Assembly: GCA_016290775.1 (NCBI GenBank)
Contig: JAEEVF010000001.1
Span: 1-64,000, forward strand
Source of the DNA: Acetatifactor sp.
Lineage (GTDB): Bacteria > Bacillota > Clostridia > Lachnospirales > Lachnospiraceae
Reading direction: 5' to 3'
DNA length: 64,000 bases
The notes below the pieces were generated by a model. That model made no database searches. It worked only from the letters and a program-made list of their open reading frames with translations, and had not been told where the DNA came from. Within the stretch, counting starts at the first letter, position 1, and the number at the start of each line of letters is the position of its first letter. The translations under genes and the position numbers were made by a program. Below are positions 40,543-48,728 of the stretch, piece after piece.

Positions 40543-41997
40543 CTATTTCAATACGTTCAGGTTCTCGATCGTGGGATCCTCAGGTCCCGTCATCTGACAA
40601 CCCTTTTCGTGAGCATATTTGATATATCTTAGAATCTCCGGCGTGATCTTTTCGCCGGGCGCCAGGATCGGGATCCCGGGCGGATAGCACATCACGAACT
40701 CGGAACAAACGCGACCGTTGGTCTGATCGATGGGAAGACTTTCTTTTTCCGCGTAGAAGGCTTCCTGCGGGCTCGCCACCACGATGGGATCGATGTATTC
40801 CTGCGTAAGAAGGCCGCTCTTGGAGCGCTTGCTAAGACGCCTGATCTCCGCAAGGGCGGAGCAGAGGCGTTCCACCTCCTGAAAACGATCGCCGATGGAA
40901 AGATAGGCCAGAATGTTGCCCAGGTCTCCAAACTCGATCTGGATGTCGTAATCGTCGCGGAGCGCGTCATAAACCTCAATGCCGGCCATGCCAATGTCCA
41001 AAGTGTGGACGGAGAGCTTGGTGGGATCGAAATCGAAAATGCTGTCGCCGTTTACCAGCTCGTCGCCGAAGGCATAATAATCACCGATCGCATTGACTTC
41101 ATTTCTGGCATAGACCGCAAGGTCGCGCACCTGGGAGAAGATCTCCTTGCCGTGGAGCGCAAGCTTTCTGCGGCTGATGTCAAGACTGCTCATGAGAAGG
41201 TAGCTGCCGCTGGTGGTCTGCGTGAGATTGATGATCTGTCTGGCATAGCCGGGATGCACGCCGGGTCCGATCAGGAAAAAGCTGGACTGCGTCAGGCTCC
41301 CGCCGCTCTTATGCATGGAGACGGCTGCCATGTCTGCCCCTGCCGCCATGGCGGAGACAGGGAAGTTGTCGCCAAAATAAAAATGAGTGCCATGGGCTTC
41401 GTCTGCCAGGCAGAGCATGCCAGCGGCGTGCGCCATGTCAACGATTGCCTTTAGGTCAGAACAGATGCCGTAATAGGTCGGGTTATTCACCAGAACGGCC
41501 ACGGCATTTGGATGCTCGGCGATGGCCTTTGCCACCTGCTCGCGCTTCATGCCAAGCGAAATGCCAAGGCGCGTGTCCACCTCGGGATTCACGTAAACCG
41601 GGATGGCGCCGTTGAGCACCAACGCATTGATCACGCTGCGATGCACGTTCCTGGGAAGAATGATCTCCTGACCGCGCTTGGTTGCCGTCAGCACCATGCT
41701 CTGTACGGCGCTTGTGGTACCGCCCACCATCAGGAACGCCTGCGCCGCGCCGAAGGCATCTGCCGCCAGCTCCTCAGCCTCACGGATGACGGAGACGGGG
41801 TGACAGAGATTGTCCAATGGCTTCATGCTGTTGACGTCCACGCCGACGCATTGCTGCCCAAGGAAGGCTGCAAGCTCAGGGTTGCCGCGTCCGTGCTTAT
41901 GACCGGGCACGTCGAAAGGAACGACGCGCGCCTGGCGGAAGCGCTCCAAGGCTTCGTAGATCGGTGCTCTGTTTTGATCAAGTTTTGTAACGTTCAT
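40543..41997 (-). CDS. speA: Arginine decarboxylase (Orn/Lys/Arg decarboxylase, fold-I type)
   Basis: 484 residues; the short form lacking the N-terminal wing domain. PLP lysine lies in VSMHKSGGSLTQSS; other blocks are PFDVPGHKHGRG, GGTTSAVQSM, LPRNVHRSVINA and CLADEAHGTHFYF. The family also includes lysine and ornithine decarboxylases, but agmatinase in the same operon points to arginine as substrate. First gene of the operon; its start is preceded by AGAAAGG, itself just after a leader terminator, so expression is probably set by attenuation. Confidence 0.92.
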   Translation of the reverse strand: MNVTKLDQNRAPIYEALERFRQARVVPFDVPGHKHGRGNPELAAFLGQQCVGVDVNSMKPLDNLCHPVSVIREAEELAADAFGAAQAFLMVGGTTSAVQSMVLTATKRGQEIILPRNVHRSVINALVLNGAIPVYVNPEVDTRLGISLGMKREQVAKAIAEHPNAVAVLVNNPTYYGICSDLKAIVDMAHAAGMLCLADEAHGTHFYFGDNFPVSAMAAGADMAAVSMHKSGGSLTQSSFFLIGPGVHPGYARQIINLTQTTSGSYLLMSSLDISRRKLALHGKEIFSQVRDLAVYARNEVNAIGDYYAFGDELVNGDSIFDFDPTKLSVHTLDIGMAGIEVYDALRDDYDIQIEFGDLGNILAYLSIGDRFQEVERLCSALAEIRRLSKRSKSGLLTQEYIDPIVVASPQEAFYAEKESLPIDQTNGRVCSEFVMCYPPGIPILAPGEKITPEILRYIKYAHEKGCQMTGPEDPTIENLNVLK

Positions 41998-42026
41998 CTT
42001 GCCAGTGCCTTTCTAGTTTCGGGATA

Positions 42027-42061
42027 AAGAAAAACCTGCGACGGCGCTTGTCCGTGGCAGG
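42027..42061 (-). terminator. Leader terminator (attenuator) upstream of speA
   Basis: On the minus strand a 10-bp GC-rich stem with one mismatch (arms 42052-42061 and 42035-42044, 7-nt loop) is followed by a T-rich run (plus-strand 42027-42034). It lies about 30 nt before the speA start and over 280 nt after the predicted promoter, so it can only stop transcripts of the speA leader. Confidence 0.7.
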
Positions 42062-42214
42062 CTTGTGATCGGTTTACGGATACGTTTTTTCACTTCAAAG
42101 AAGCGGGAAAATGGTCAAGAAATAAACCATGTCGTACCGTATGTTTTTGGATAGGGCTTTTGAGAGTCTTTCCTGCAAGAGGATTCCAAGTACTCTTATT
42201 GACCGTTTCACAAG

Positions 42215-42316
42215 TCAGCGCGGGTGCGCTGTTTCGGTTTTAAGAAACCAACTTATAAAATTTCGCATCCGCAAAGATCCTTGCAGCAGATACTTCAATA
42301 ATGACCTAAAATGCAT
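42215..42316 (-). CDS. Candidate 33-residue leader peptide of the polyamine operon
   Basis: An ATG about 25 nt after the predicted transcription start opens a 33-codon frame (MHFRSLLKYLL at the start, ending TETAHPR). It holds five Arg and three Lys and stops inside a small AGCGC/GCGCT hairpin. A segment of the frame (CTGCAAGGAT, plus-strand 42277-42286) is complementary to a downstream leader segment (42173-42184), so a ribosome on the frame could change leader folding. The ribosome site is weak, and short frames arise by chance, so coding status is uncertain. E. coli has a comparable arrest peptide, SpeFL, ahead of speF; no sequence similarity is claimed. Confidence 0.4.
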   Translation of the reverse strand: MHFRSLLKYLLQGSLRMRNFISWFLKTETAHPR

Positions 42317-42347
42317 CGTAAGACTTTCAAAAAGCTTAACTAGGTGA

Positions 42348-42376
42348 ATTCTACCATGGCAAGGGCTAAATGTCAA
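42348..42376 (-). promoter_or_regulatory. Strong predicted promoter of the polyamine operon
   Basis: On the minus strand: TTGACA (42376-42371), 17-bp spacer, TAGAAT (42353-42348). It implies a 340-nt leader before speA, far longer than needed for initiation. In the remaining gap to 42509 I see only a weak plus-strand match (TAAAAT at 42430) that could serve the ABC exporter genes. Confidence 0.75.
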
Positions 42377-42509
42377 TATAGTACATTCGCCACGCAACTT
42401 ACTACATTTCATTTTTTGGCTGAAGTGAGTAAAATAGAGTCAGAATGTTAGCAATAGAACAATTATTGGGTCTTTATGACAAGGATTAGGAGGCTCAGGG
42501 AGGCAAAAA

Positions 42510-44402
42510 GTGGAAAGAGAACGACGATCGAAGATCAAGTTTATACTTGAGAACATGAAGGGCTACAAGCTCCTTTACGTGATCACGCTCATTGGCGCCA
42601 TTACGTACAACGCATTGCAGCTTGTGGTACCGCATTTTACGCAGCGGATCCTGGACGAGTTCCTGATCGGGGAACAGGCGCATGAAAACCTTGTGAACCA
42701 TAAGGACCTGCTCTATCAGCTGATCATCACCATGGTGCTCATGACCTTCCTTCGAACCACCATCGTGTACTTCACGTGTATGGGCACGGAGGTTGTTTCG
42801 CAAAGAGTTTTGTTCCGCATCAGGAATTACCTGTTCAAGAAGATCGAGACGCAGGACATGAACTTTTACAGTACCTACCGCACGGGCGATCTGATGACCC
42901 GCGTGACCGGTGACCTTGACGCCATCCGCCACATGATCGCTTGGGTGCTGCGTACCATCGTGGAGTCGCTGGCGTTGATGACGGCCGTTGCGGTTTATTT
43001 CTTCTACATGGACTGGCGTCTGACGCTTTGCCTGTTCGCGATCGCACCGTTTATTCTTCTGATCATCATCAAGTTCAAGAATACCGTGGGACCGAGGCAC
43101 AGGCTCCTTCGTGAAAAGATGGCACAGATGAACACGGCTGCGCAGGAAAACATTTCCGGTAACCGCGTGGTCAAGGCCTTTGCAAGAGAAGACTATGAGA
43201 TCGAAAAGTTCGATCAGTGCAATACGGATTATTCCATGACCAACCGCAAGACGGCCATGACCTGGCTGACCTTCTTCCCTTACGTGGAGACGCTGGCGAA
43301 CCTGATGCCCATCGTGCTTCTTGTGGTGGGCGGTCTGTTCATTATGCGCGGCGAGATCACCATGGGTGAGTACGTGGCCTTTTCCGGACTGATCTGGGCC
43401 ATCGCCAATCCCATGAGAACCCTTGGAAACATCATGAATGAATTCCAGAGGTTTGCGGCAGCTTCCGACAAAGTCATGGAGATTTATTATTCCGAACCCT
43501 CGATCGTGGATCGTCCCGATGCAGTGGATCGTCCCGGTCGCCTTTTGGGCAAGGTGGAATTTAAGGACGTAAGCTTTCAGTACAATGACAGCAAGTTCCC
43601 TGTTTTGCATAACGTAAGCTTCACCATCGAGCCTGGGCAGACCGTGGCCATCATGGGTGAGACGGGCTGTGGTAAGACGACGTTGATCCAGCTGATCCCG
43701 AGATTCTTTGAGCCGACCCAGGGCCACGTGTACGTGGATGATCTGGACGTGCGAAAGTATAAGCTTCATCAGCTCAGAAAGAACATTGGTCTTGCGACGC
43801 AGGACGTGCTGCTTTATTCGGACACCATCGACAGCAACATTGCCTATGGCGACCCGAACATCAAGCAGGAGGACGTGGAGAAGTTTGCAAGATATTCCGC
43901 CGCCGCGGATTTCATCGCAAAAATGCCTGAGAAATATGAGACCATTGTGGGAGAGAGGGGCGTAGGCCTCTCCGGCGGGCAGAAGCAAAGGATCTCGCTG
44001 GCGAGAGCCCTTGCGGTACGGCCGGCCATTTTGATCCTCGATGACACGACCTCGGCCGTGGACATGGAGACGGAAAAGCAGATCCAGCACAGCTTAAAGG
44101 AACTGGATTTCCCCTGCACCAAGATCATCATTGCGCAGAGAATCTCCACCACGAAATCTGCCGACAAGATCCTGGTCATCCAGGACGGCTGCATCTCCGA
44201 GTGCGGTACGCATGACGAGCTTGTGGCAAAGGACGGATATTATGCAAGCCTTGTGAAGCTCCAGATGGGCGAGGATGAAGCGATCCGCGCCGAAGTGGCC
44301 GCAAACGAGGGCAAATTGCCCAAGATGACCATCCCCGTCATGGCGGAGGGCATGGTCAAGTACAACATGACCAATGTGGCAAAGGAAGGAGGTGAGCTCT
44401 AA
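42510..44402 (+). CDS. Heterodimeric ABC exporter, subunit with degenerate ATP site
   Basis: 630 residues from GTG 42510 (GGGAGG 6 bp upstream). Six-helix type I exporter membrane domain (first helix LLYVITLIGAITYNALQLVV), then an ATP-binding domain with Walker A GETGCGKTTL, signature LSGGQKQRISLARAL and Walker B ILILDDTTSAVD. The residue after the Walker B Asp is Asp, not the catalytic Glu. With its partner, this predicts one dead and one active ATP site, as in TM287/288, LmrCD and BmrCD. Likely exports drugs, lipids or peptides; substrate unknown. The stop overlaps the next ATG by one base. Confidence 0.93.
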   Translation: MERERRSKIKFILENMKGYKLLYVITLIGAITYNALQLVVPHFTQRILDEFLIGEQAHENLVNHKDLLYQLIITMVLMTFLRTTIVYFTCMGTEVVSQRVLFRIRNYLFKKIETQDMNFYSTYRTGDLMTRVTGDLDAIRHMIAWVLRTIVESLALMTAVAVYFFYMDWRLTLCLFAIAPFILLIIIKFKNTVGPRHRLLREKMAQMNTAAQENISGNRVVKAFAREDYEIEKFDQCNTDYSMTNRKTAMTWLTFFPYVETLANLMPIVLLVVGGLFIMRGEITMGEYVAFSGLIWAIANPMRTLGNIMNEFQRFAAASDKVMEIYYSEPSIVDRPDAVDRPGRLLGKVEFKDVSFQYNDSKFPVLHNVSFTIEPGQTVAIMGETGCGKTTLIQLIPRFFEPTQGHVYVDDLDVRKYKLHQLRKNIGLATQDVLLYSDTIDSNIAYGDPNIKQEDVEKFARYSAAADFIAKMPEKYETIVGERGVGLSGGQKQRISLARALAVRPAILILDDTTSAVDMETEKQIQHSLKELDFPCTKIIIAQRISTTKSADKILVIQDGCISECGTHDELVAKDGYYASLVKLQMGEDEAIRAEVAANEGKLPKMTIPVMAEGMVKYNMTNVAKEGGEL

Positions 44403-46180
44403 TGGCAAGACGAAATACCTACAAAGAAGACGAAGTTCTTGAAACCCCATTTGAGTTCAAACACCTGCTTCGTGCTTCAGTATATATCAAGAAATACGCG
44501 GGGAAAATGGTTTTCGCACTGATCCTGAGCGCCATCGGCGGCATCATGGGCCTGTTCTCGCCAAAGCTCACACAGATGGCACTCGACGGCGCCATCCCCG
44601 ACAAGAACGTGCGTCAGCTCCTGACCTTGGCGGGCCTTTTGGTCCTTGCCTTTGTGATCAGCATCCTCTTTACGACCATCCGCTCGCGCATCATGATCAA
44701 GGTGAGCCAGAGCATTATTTACGACATCCGTAAGGACATGTTCGAACACCTTCAGCAGCTGTCCTTCCAGTATTATGATGACAGGCCTCACGGCAAGATC
44801 CTGATCCGCGTGGTGAACTACGTAAACTCCGTTTCGGACATGCTTTCCAACGGTTTGATCAACGTGGTGCTTGAGACCATGAACCTGATCTTCATCGTCA
44901 TCTTCATGCTGCTCATGGACGTAAAGCTCTCCTTGGTGGTGTTGGCTGGCGTGCCCGTCCTCATGGTGTTCCTTCTGTGGATCAAGAACAAGCAGCGTAA
45001 GGCTTGGCAGATGGTTTCGAACAAGAACTCCAACCTGAACGCATACCTGCAGGAAAACATCGTGGGCGCAAGGATCACACAGATCTTTGCAAGAGAAGAA
45101 GAGAATGCAAAGACCTTTGAATATCTTTCCGACAACTGCCGCAAGACTTGGATGCATGCACTTCGGTACAACAACCTTGTGTGGCCTGGCATTGACAGCA
45201 TTTCGGTGTGTGTGCGCGCCTGCATCTTCTTCTTTGGACTGATCGTGTTTGGCGCGAACACCAGCCTTGGCGTGATCTATGCCATTTCCTCCTATGCTTC
45301 GAGGTTCTGGCAGCCCATCATGAGCCTTGGCAACATCTTTAACAACTTTTTGAACAACATCGCTTATCTTGAGCGTATCTTCGAGACTCTTGACGAGCCC
45401 GTGAAGGTCAAGGACGAAGAGGGTGCCACCATCATGCCTCCCATCAAGGGACAGGTGACCTTTGAGCACGTGGACTTTTCCTATGAAACCGGAAAGCCCG
45501 TTCTTAAGGACCTTTCCTTCCAGGTAGAGCCCGGCGAGAGCGTGGCCCTGGTTGGCCCGACCGGTGCAGGAAAGAGCACCATCGTGAACCTGATCTCCAG
45601 GTTCTACAACCTGAACGGCGGACGCATTCTCATCGACGGACAGGACATTTCGAAGGTGACGCTCAAGTCCTTAAGATCGCAGATGGGCATCATGCTTCAG
45701 GACAGCTTTATCTTCTCGGGTACCATTGAAGACAACATTCGTTACGGCAAGCTGGATGCGACGGAGCAGGAGATCCGCGAGGCTAGTAAGCTCGTGTGTG
45801 CGGATGACTTTATCCAGCGCTTCCCTGATGCATATAAGACCGAAGTGAAGGAGCGCGGTTCGCTTTTGTCGCAAGGCCAAAAGCAGCTCATTTCCTTCGC
45901 AAGAACATTGCTTTCCGATCCCGCCATCCTTGTACTCGATGAGGCAACCTCCAGCATTGACGTGCAGACGGAGCGCGCACTGCAGCAAGGCCTGAACGCG
46001 ATGATGATGCGCAGGACGAGCTTTGTCATTGCACACCGTCTTTCCACCATCAAGAACTGCGACAAGATCATGTATATCGATCAGGGCGGCATCGTGGAAT
46101 GCGGCACGCACGAGGAACTGATGGCAAAGAGAGGATATTATTACAGGCTTTACACGGCACAGATGGAAGACATCGCGTAA
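44402..46180 (+). CDS. Heterodimeric ABC exporter, subunit with catalytic Walker B glutamate
   Basis: 592 residues. Six membrane helices, Walker A GPTGAGKSTIVNL, Walker B AILVLDEATSSID with the catalytic Glu, but a variant signature LLSQGQKQLISFART in place of LSGGQ. The variant signature faces the degenerate Walker B of the partner, so the asymmetry is complementary across the pair. GGAGGTGAGC lies at the end of the preceding gene. Terminated by the hairpin at 46224. Confidence 0.93.
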   Translation: MARRNTYKEDEVLETPFEFKHLLRASVYIKKYAGKMVFALILSAIGGIMGLFSPKLTQMALDGAIPDKNVRQLLTLAGLLVLAFVISILFTTIRSRIMIKVSQSIIYDIRKDMFEHLQQLSFQYYDDRPHGKILIRVVNYVNSVSDMLSNGLINVVLETMNLIFIVIFMLLMDVKLSLVVLAGVPVLMVFLLWIKNKQRKAWQMVSNKNSNLNAYLQENIVGARITQIFAREEENAKTFEYLSDNCRKTWMHALRYNNLVWPGIDSISVCVRACIFFFGLIVFGANTSLGVIYAISSYASRFWQPIMSLGNIFNNFLNNIAYLERIFETLDEPVKVKDEEGATIMPPIKGQVTFEHVDFSYETGKPVLKDLSFQVEPGESVALVGPTGAGKSTIVNLISRFYNLNGGRILIDGQDISKVTLKSLRSQMGIMLQDSFIFSGTIEDNIRYGKLDATEQEIREASKLVCADDFIQRFPDAYKTEVKERGSLLSQGQKQLISFARTLLSDPAILVLDEATSSIDVQTERALQQGLNAMMMRRTSFVIAHRLSTIKNCDKIMYIDQGGIVECGTHEELMAKRGYYYRLYTAQMEDIA

Positions 46181-46223
46181 AAAACGCCGTTTGTATAAAC
46201 AATTTCAAGTTTTTTGAACGCAA

Positions 46224-46254
46224 AAAGGGACGCCACTCCGGGAGGCGTCCCTTT
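46224..46254 (+). terminator. Terminator after the ABC exporter genes
   Basis: Eleven-bp stem (46224-46234 with 46244-46254) with A run before and short T run after; can act in both directions. Confidence 0.8.
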
Positions 46255-46277
46255 CGCTGTTTCCATGCCAAAATGCA

Positions 46278-46306
46278 TTGATAATTCATGCGTTTCACGT
46301 TATGAT
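46278..46306 (+). promoter_or_regulatory. Predicted promoter of the 2-hydroxyacid dehydrogenase gene
   Basis: TTGATA (46278-46283), 17-bp spacer, TATGAT (46301-46306), leaving a leader of about 38 nt. Confidence 0.7.
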
Positions 46307-46350
46307 GTTAGAGGAAAAACGTTGGTTTGACGACGAAGGAGGATGATGGC

Positions 46351-47340
46351 GTGAAAGTATTATTATATGCGGCGAAAACATATGACAAAAAGTCTTTTGA
46401 CGCGCTGAAGGAGGCGTTTCCTGAGGTTGAGATCGACTACATCGATCACGAGTTGGAGCCGAGGACAGCAAGCCTTGCGCAGGGATATGATGCCGTATGC
46501 GCATTCGTGAGCGCCGACGTGAGCGCCAAGACGCTTGAGATTTTCCGTGATCTTGGTGTGAAGGCCGTTTTGATGCGCTGCGCAGGCTATAACAATGTCG
46601 ACGTGGAGAAGGCAAAGGAGCTCGGGATCGTGGTCAAGAGAGTTCCGGGCTATTCCCCCGAAGCCGTGGCAGAGCTGGCCATGGCATTGGCACTTGCCGT
46701 CAACAGGAGACTTTACAAGGCCTATAACAAGGTCCGCGAGAACGATTATACGCTTAAGGGGCTTCGCGGCGTGAACTTTTATCAAAAGACCGCAGGCATC
46801 GTCGGAACAGGTAAGATCGGCGCCGCCATGGCGAGGATCTGCCGCGGGTTTGGCATGCGCGTCATCGCTTATGACGTGTATGAGAATCCTGCACTCAAGG
46901 ATTTTGTAGAGTACGTAACGCTCGATGAGCTGCTTTCCCAGAGCGACCTGATATCCCTGCACTGCCCGCTGATGGACAGCACCTATCACATGATCAACAT
47001 CGAGAGCATCAAAAAGATGAAGGATGGCGTGATCCTGGTCAATACCTCCAGGGGTGCGCTGGTTGACACGCAGGAGCTGATCGAGGGGATCCGCATGGAT
47101 AAATTCCTTGGCGTCGGACTCGACGTATACGAGGAGGAGACGGGGAACGTCTACGAGGATCGTTCGGATGAGATCATGATGCATTCCGTGACCGCAAGAC
47201 TTCTCGCCTTCCCGAACGTCATGATCACCTCGCATCAGGGCTTTTACACGAAGGAGGCGCTTGAAGCCATCGCAGAGACGACACTGCAAAATGCGATGGA
47301 CGCAAGGGACGGAAAGAGCACGCCCAACGACGTGGCTTAA
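46351..47340 (+). CDS. D-isomer-specific 2-hydroxyacid dehydrogenase (D-lactate dehydrogenase type)
   Basis: 329 residues from GTG 46351, with AAGGAGG 8 bp upstream; the TTG at 46327 lies before that site. NAD-binding block VGTGKIGAAMARICRGFG, substrate Arg in NTSRGALVDTQE, catalytic Glu in DVYEEE and His in TSHQGFYTKEAL. The start (KVLLYAAKTYDKKSFDALK) and length match fermentative D-lactate dehydrogenases, which reduce pyruvate to D-lactate and regenerate NAD. Monocistronic by position: own promoter, pyrE has its own leader. Confidence 0.9.
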   Translation: MKVLLYAAKTYDKKSFDALKEAFPEVEIDYIDHELEPRTASLAQGYDAVCAFVSADVSAKTLEIFRDLGVKAVLMRCAGYNNVDVEKAKELGIVVKRVPGYSPEAVAELAMALALAVNRRLYKAYNKVRENDYTLKGLRGVNFYQKTAGIVGTGKIGAAMARICRGFGMRVIAYDVYENPALKDFVEYVTLDELLSQSDLISLHCPLMDSTYHMINIESIKKMKDGVILVNTSRGALVDTQELIEGIRMDKFLGVGLDVYEEETGNVYEDRSDEIMMHSVTARLLAFPNVMITSHQGFYTKEALEAIAETTLQNAMDARDGKSTPNDVA

Positions 47341-47416
47341 TATTCGCCGCAAGTCTTGAAAATGCGCGCATAATATGATAAACTAGCAACGGATTCAAGG
47401 ATCGGAGGAAAGACAA

Positions 47417-48103
47417 TTGGAGCAATACAAACAGGAATTTATTGAATTTATGGTGGACTGTGGCGTGCTGAAGTTTGGCGAGTTTACGCTTAAGAGCGGC
47501 CGAAAGTCCCCGTTTTTTATGAATGCGGGCGGTTACGTGACCGGTTCGCAGCTCGCAAAGCTTGGCGAGTATTATGCAAAGGCCATTCACGATAAGTACG
47601 GCGATGATTTTGACCTGCTGTTCGGACCTGCCTACAAGGGCATTCCTATCAGCGTGGCAACGTCCATCGCGTTCAGCAAGCTTTACGGCAAGGAGATCCG
47701 CTACTGCTCGGATCGCAAGGAGGAGAAGGATCACGGCGCAGACAAGGGTGGCTTCCTTGGAAGCAAGCCGCAGGACGGCGACCGCGTGGTGATGATCGAG
47801 GACGTGACGACCTCCGGCAAGTCCATGGAGGAGACGGTTCCGAAGGTGAAGGGTGCTGCCAATGTAGAGATCATTGGCCTCATGGTAAGCTTAAACCGCA
47901 TGGAGGTTGGCCTCGGCGGCGAAAAGAGCGCACTTGAGGAGATCAAGGAGAAATATGGTTTTGACGCCAATGCCATCGTGAACATGGACGAAGTGACGGA
48001 ATATCTTTACAACAAGCCTTACAAGGGCAGGGTTTACGTGGACGACGAGATCAAGGCGGCTTTGGATGCATATTATGCACAGTATGGCTGCAAGAACAAA
48101 TAA
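47417..48103 (+). CDS. pyrE: Orotate phosphoribosyltransferase
   Basis: 228 residues from TTG 47417 (GGAGGAAAG upstream). Joins orotate and PRPP to give OMP, the substrate of PyrF. Motifs: FTLKSGRKSPFFMNAG, LFGPAYKGIPISVA, and the PRPP signature VVMIEDVTTSGKSMEE. It belongs to the longer OPRT form common in Clostridia. A TATGAT lies at about 47377 but no matching -35 at proper distance, so its promoter is uncertain. Confidence 0.95.
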   Translation: MEQYKQEFIEFMVDCGVLKFGEFTLKSGRKSPFFMNAGGYVTGSQLAKLGEYYAKAIHDKYGDDFDLLFGPAYKGIPISVATSIAFSKLYGKEIRYCSDRKEEKDHGADKGGFLGSKPQDGDRVVMIEDVTTSGKSMEETVPKVKGAANVEIIGLMVSLNRMEVGLGGEKSALEEIKEKYGFDANAIVNMDEVTEYLYNKPYKGRVYVDDEIKAALDAYYAQYGCKNK

Positions 48104-48132
48104 AGAATAACGAGAAACAGGAGGCGGATGAC

Positions 48133-48285
48133 ATGGAAGAGAAAGTTTACAAGGTCATGGGCGGCGCAGGCGCCCTGAACATCGTGCTTGGAGTGATCGC
48201 GATCGTGTTTGGCATTGCAACGGGCGTGCTTCTGATCATCAGCGGATCGAAGCTCATTAACAAAAGGTCGCATTTGATGTTCTGA
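48133..48285 (+). CDS. Small single-pass membrane protein, 50 residues
   Basis: ATG 48133 has AGGAGG upstream and opens a 50-codon frame: MEEKVYKVMGGAGALNIVLG, then one long hydrophobic helix rich in Ile, Val and Gly, and a basic end (SKLINKRSHLMF). A strong terminator follows 12 bp after the stop, which supports a real gene at the end of the pyrE transcript. Function unknown. Confidence 0.7.
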   Translation: MEEKVYKVMGGAGALNIVLGVIAIVFGIATGVLLIISGSKLINKRSHLMF

Positions 48286-48297
48286 CCAGCGAGAAAC

Positions 48298-48343
48298 AAG
48301 GCATTTTCCTAAATTGGGGAAGTGCCTTTGTCCTTTTTGAGAG
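48298..48343 (+). terminator. Terminator between the pyrE operon and the next gene
   Basis: Twelve-bp stem with two G-U pairs (48298-48309 with 48317-48328, loop about 7 nt) followed by TTTGTCCTTTTT. Confidence 0.8.
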
Positions 48344-48354
48344 AGGGAGTTTTT

Positions 48355-48705
48355 TTGAAAAGAGCAAGCAGAAAATTGGCAAAAACCAAAAGAAGGGCCA
48401 ACTACAAATTCACAAACAAGAAGCACCCCGTAAAGGCGATCAGCTCCACGATCCTTGGGTGCGTGAGCCTCTTTGGCATCATCGCGGCGATCTATCTTTC
48501 TTTTTTGCAGCGTGGTGACACAAAGCCGGGCTATGGCCTTACGGGGCTTTTGGCCGTGATCTTTTCCGTGACGGGCGTGGTGCTTGGGGCACTGTCCTTT
48601 CGGGAGCGCGACAGCTTTTACGTGCTTAGCTGGGTGGGAACGATCTTAAACGGAGTGATCTTGATCATCGTGGCACTTCTGTTTGTTGTCGGATTACAAG
48701 GATAA
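48355..48705 (+). CDS. Small three-helix membrane protein (DUF6142-like)
   Basis: 116 residues from TTG 48355, preceded by GAGAGAGGGAG; an in-frame GTG at 48322 lies inside the terminator and is rejected. A basic N terminus (KRASRKLAKTKRRANY) leads to three hydrophobic segments (VKAISSTILGCVSLFGIIAA, LTGLLAVIFSVTGVVLGALS, GTILNGVILIIVALLFVVGL). I recall a DUF6142 family in Lachnospiraceae with this layout; assignment is from memory. Function unknown. Ends 23 bp before the aminopeptidase gene. Confidence 0.7.
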   Translation: MKRASRKLAKTKRRANYKFTNKKHPVKAISSTILGCVSLFGIIAAIYLSFLQRGDTKPGYGLTGLLAVIFSVTGVVLGALSFRERDSFYVLSWVGTILNGVILIIVALLFVVGLQG

Positions 48706-48728
48706 AAAGATCAAAGGAGTAAAGGAAT

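Noticed and set aside
42495..44090. 531-codon minus-strand frame opposite the first ABC exporter gene
   Set aside because: Antisense shadow; the His-rich, Asp-rich composition is typical of reverse reading.
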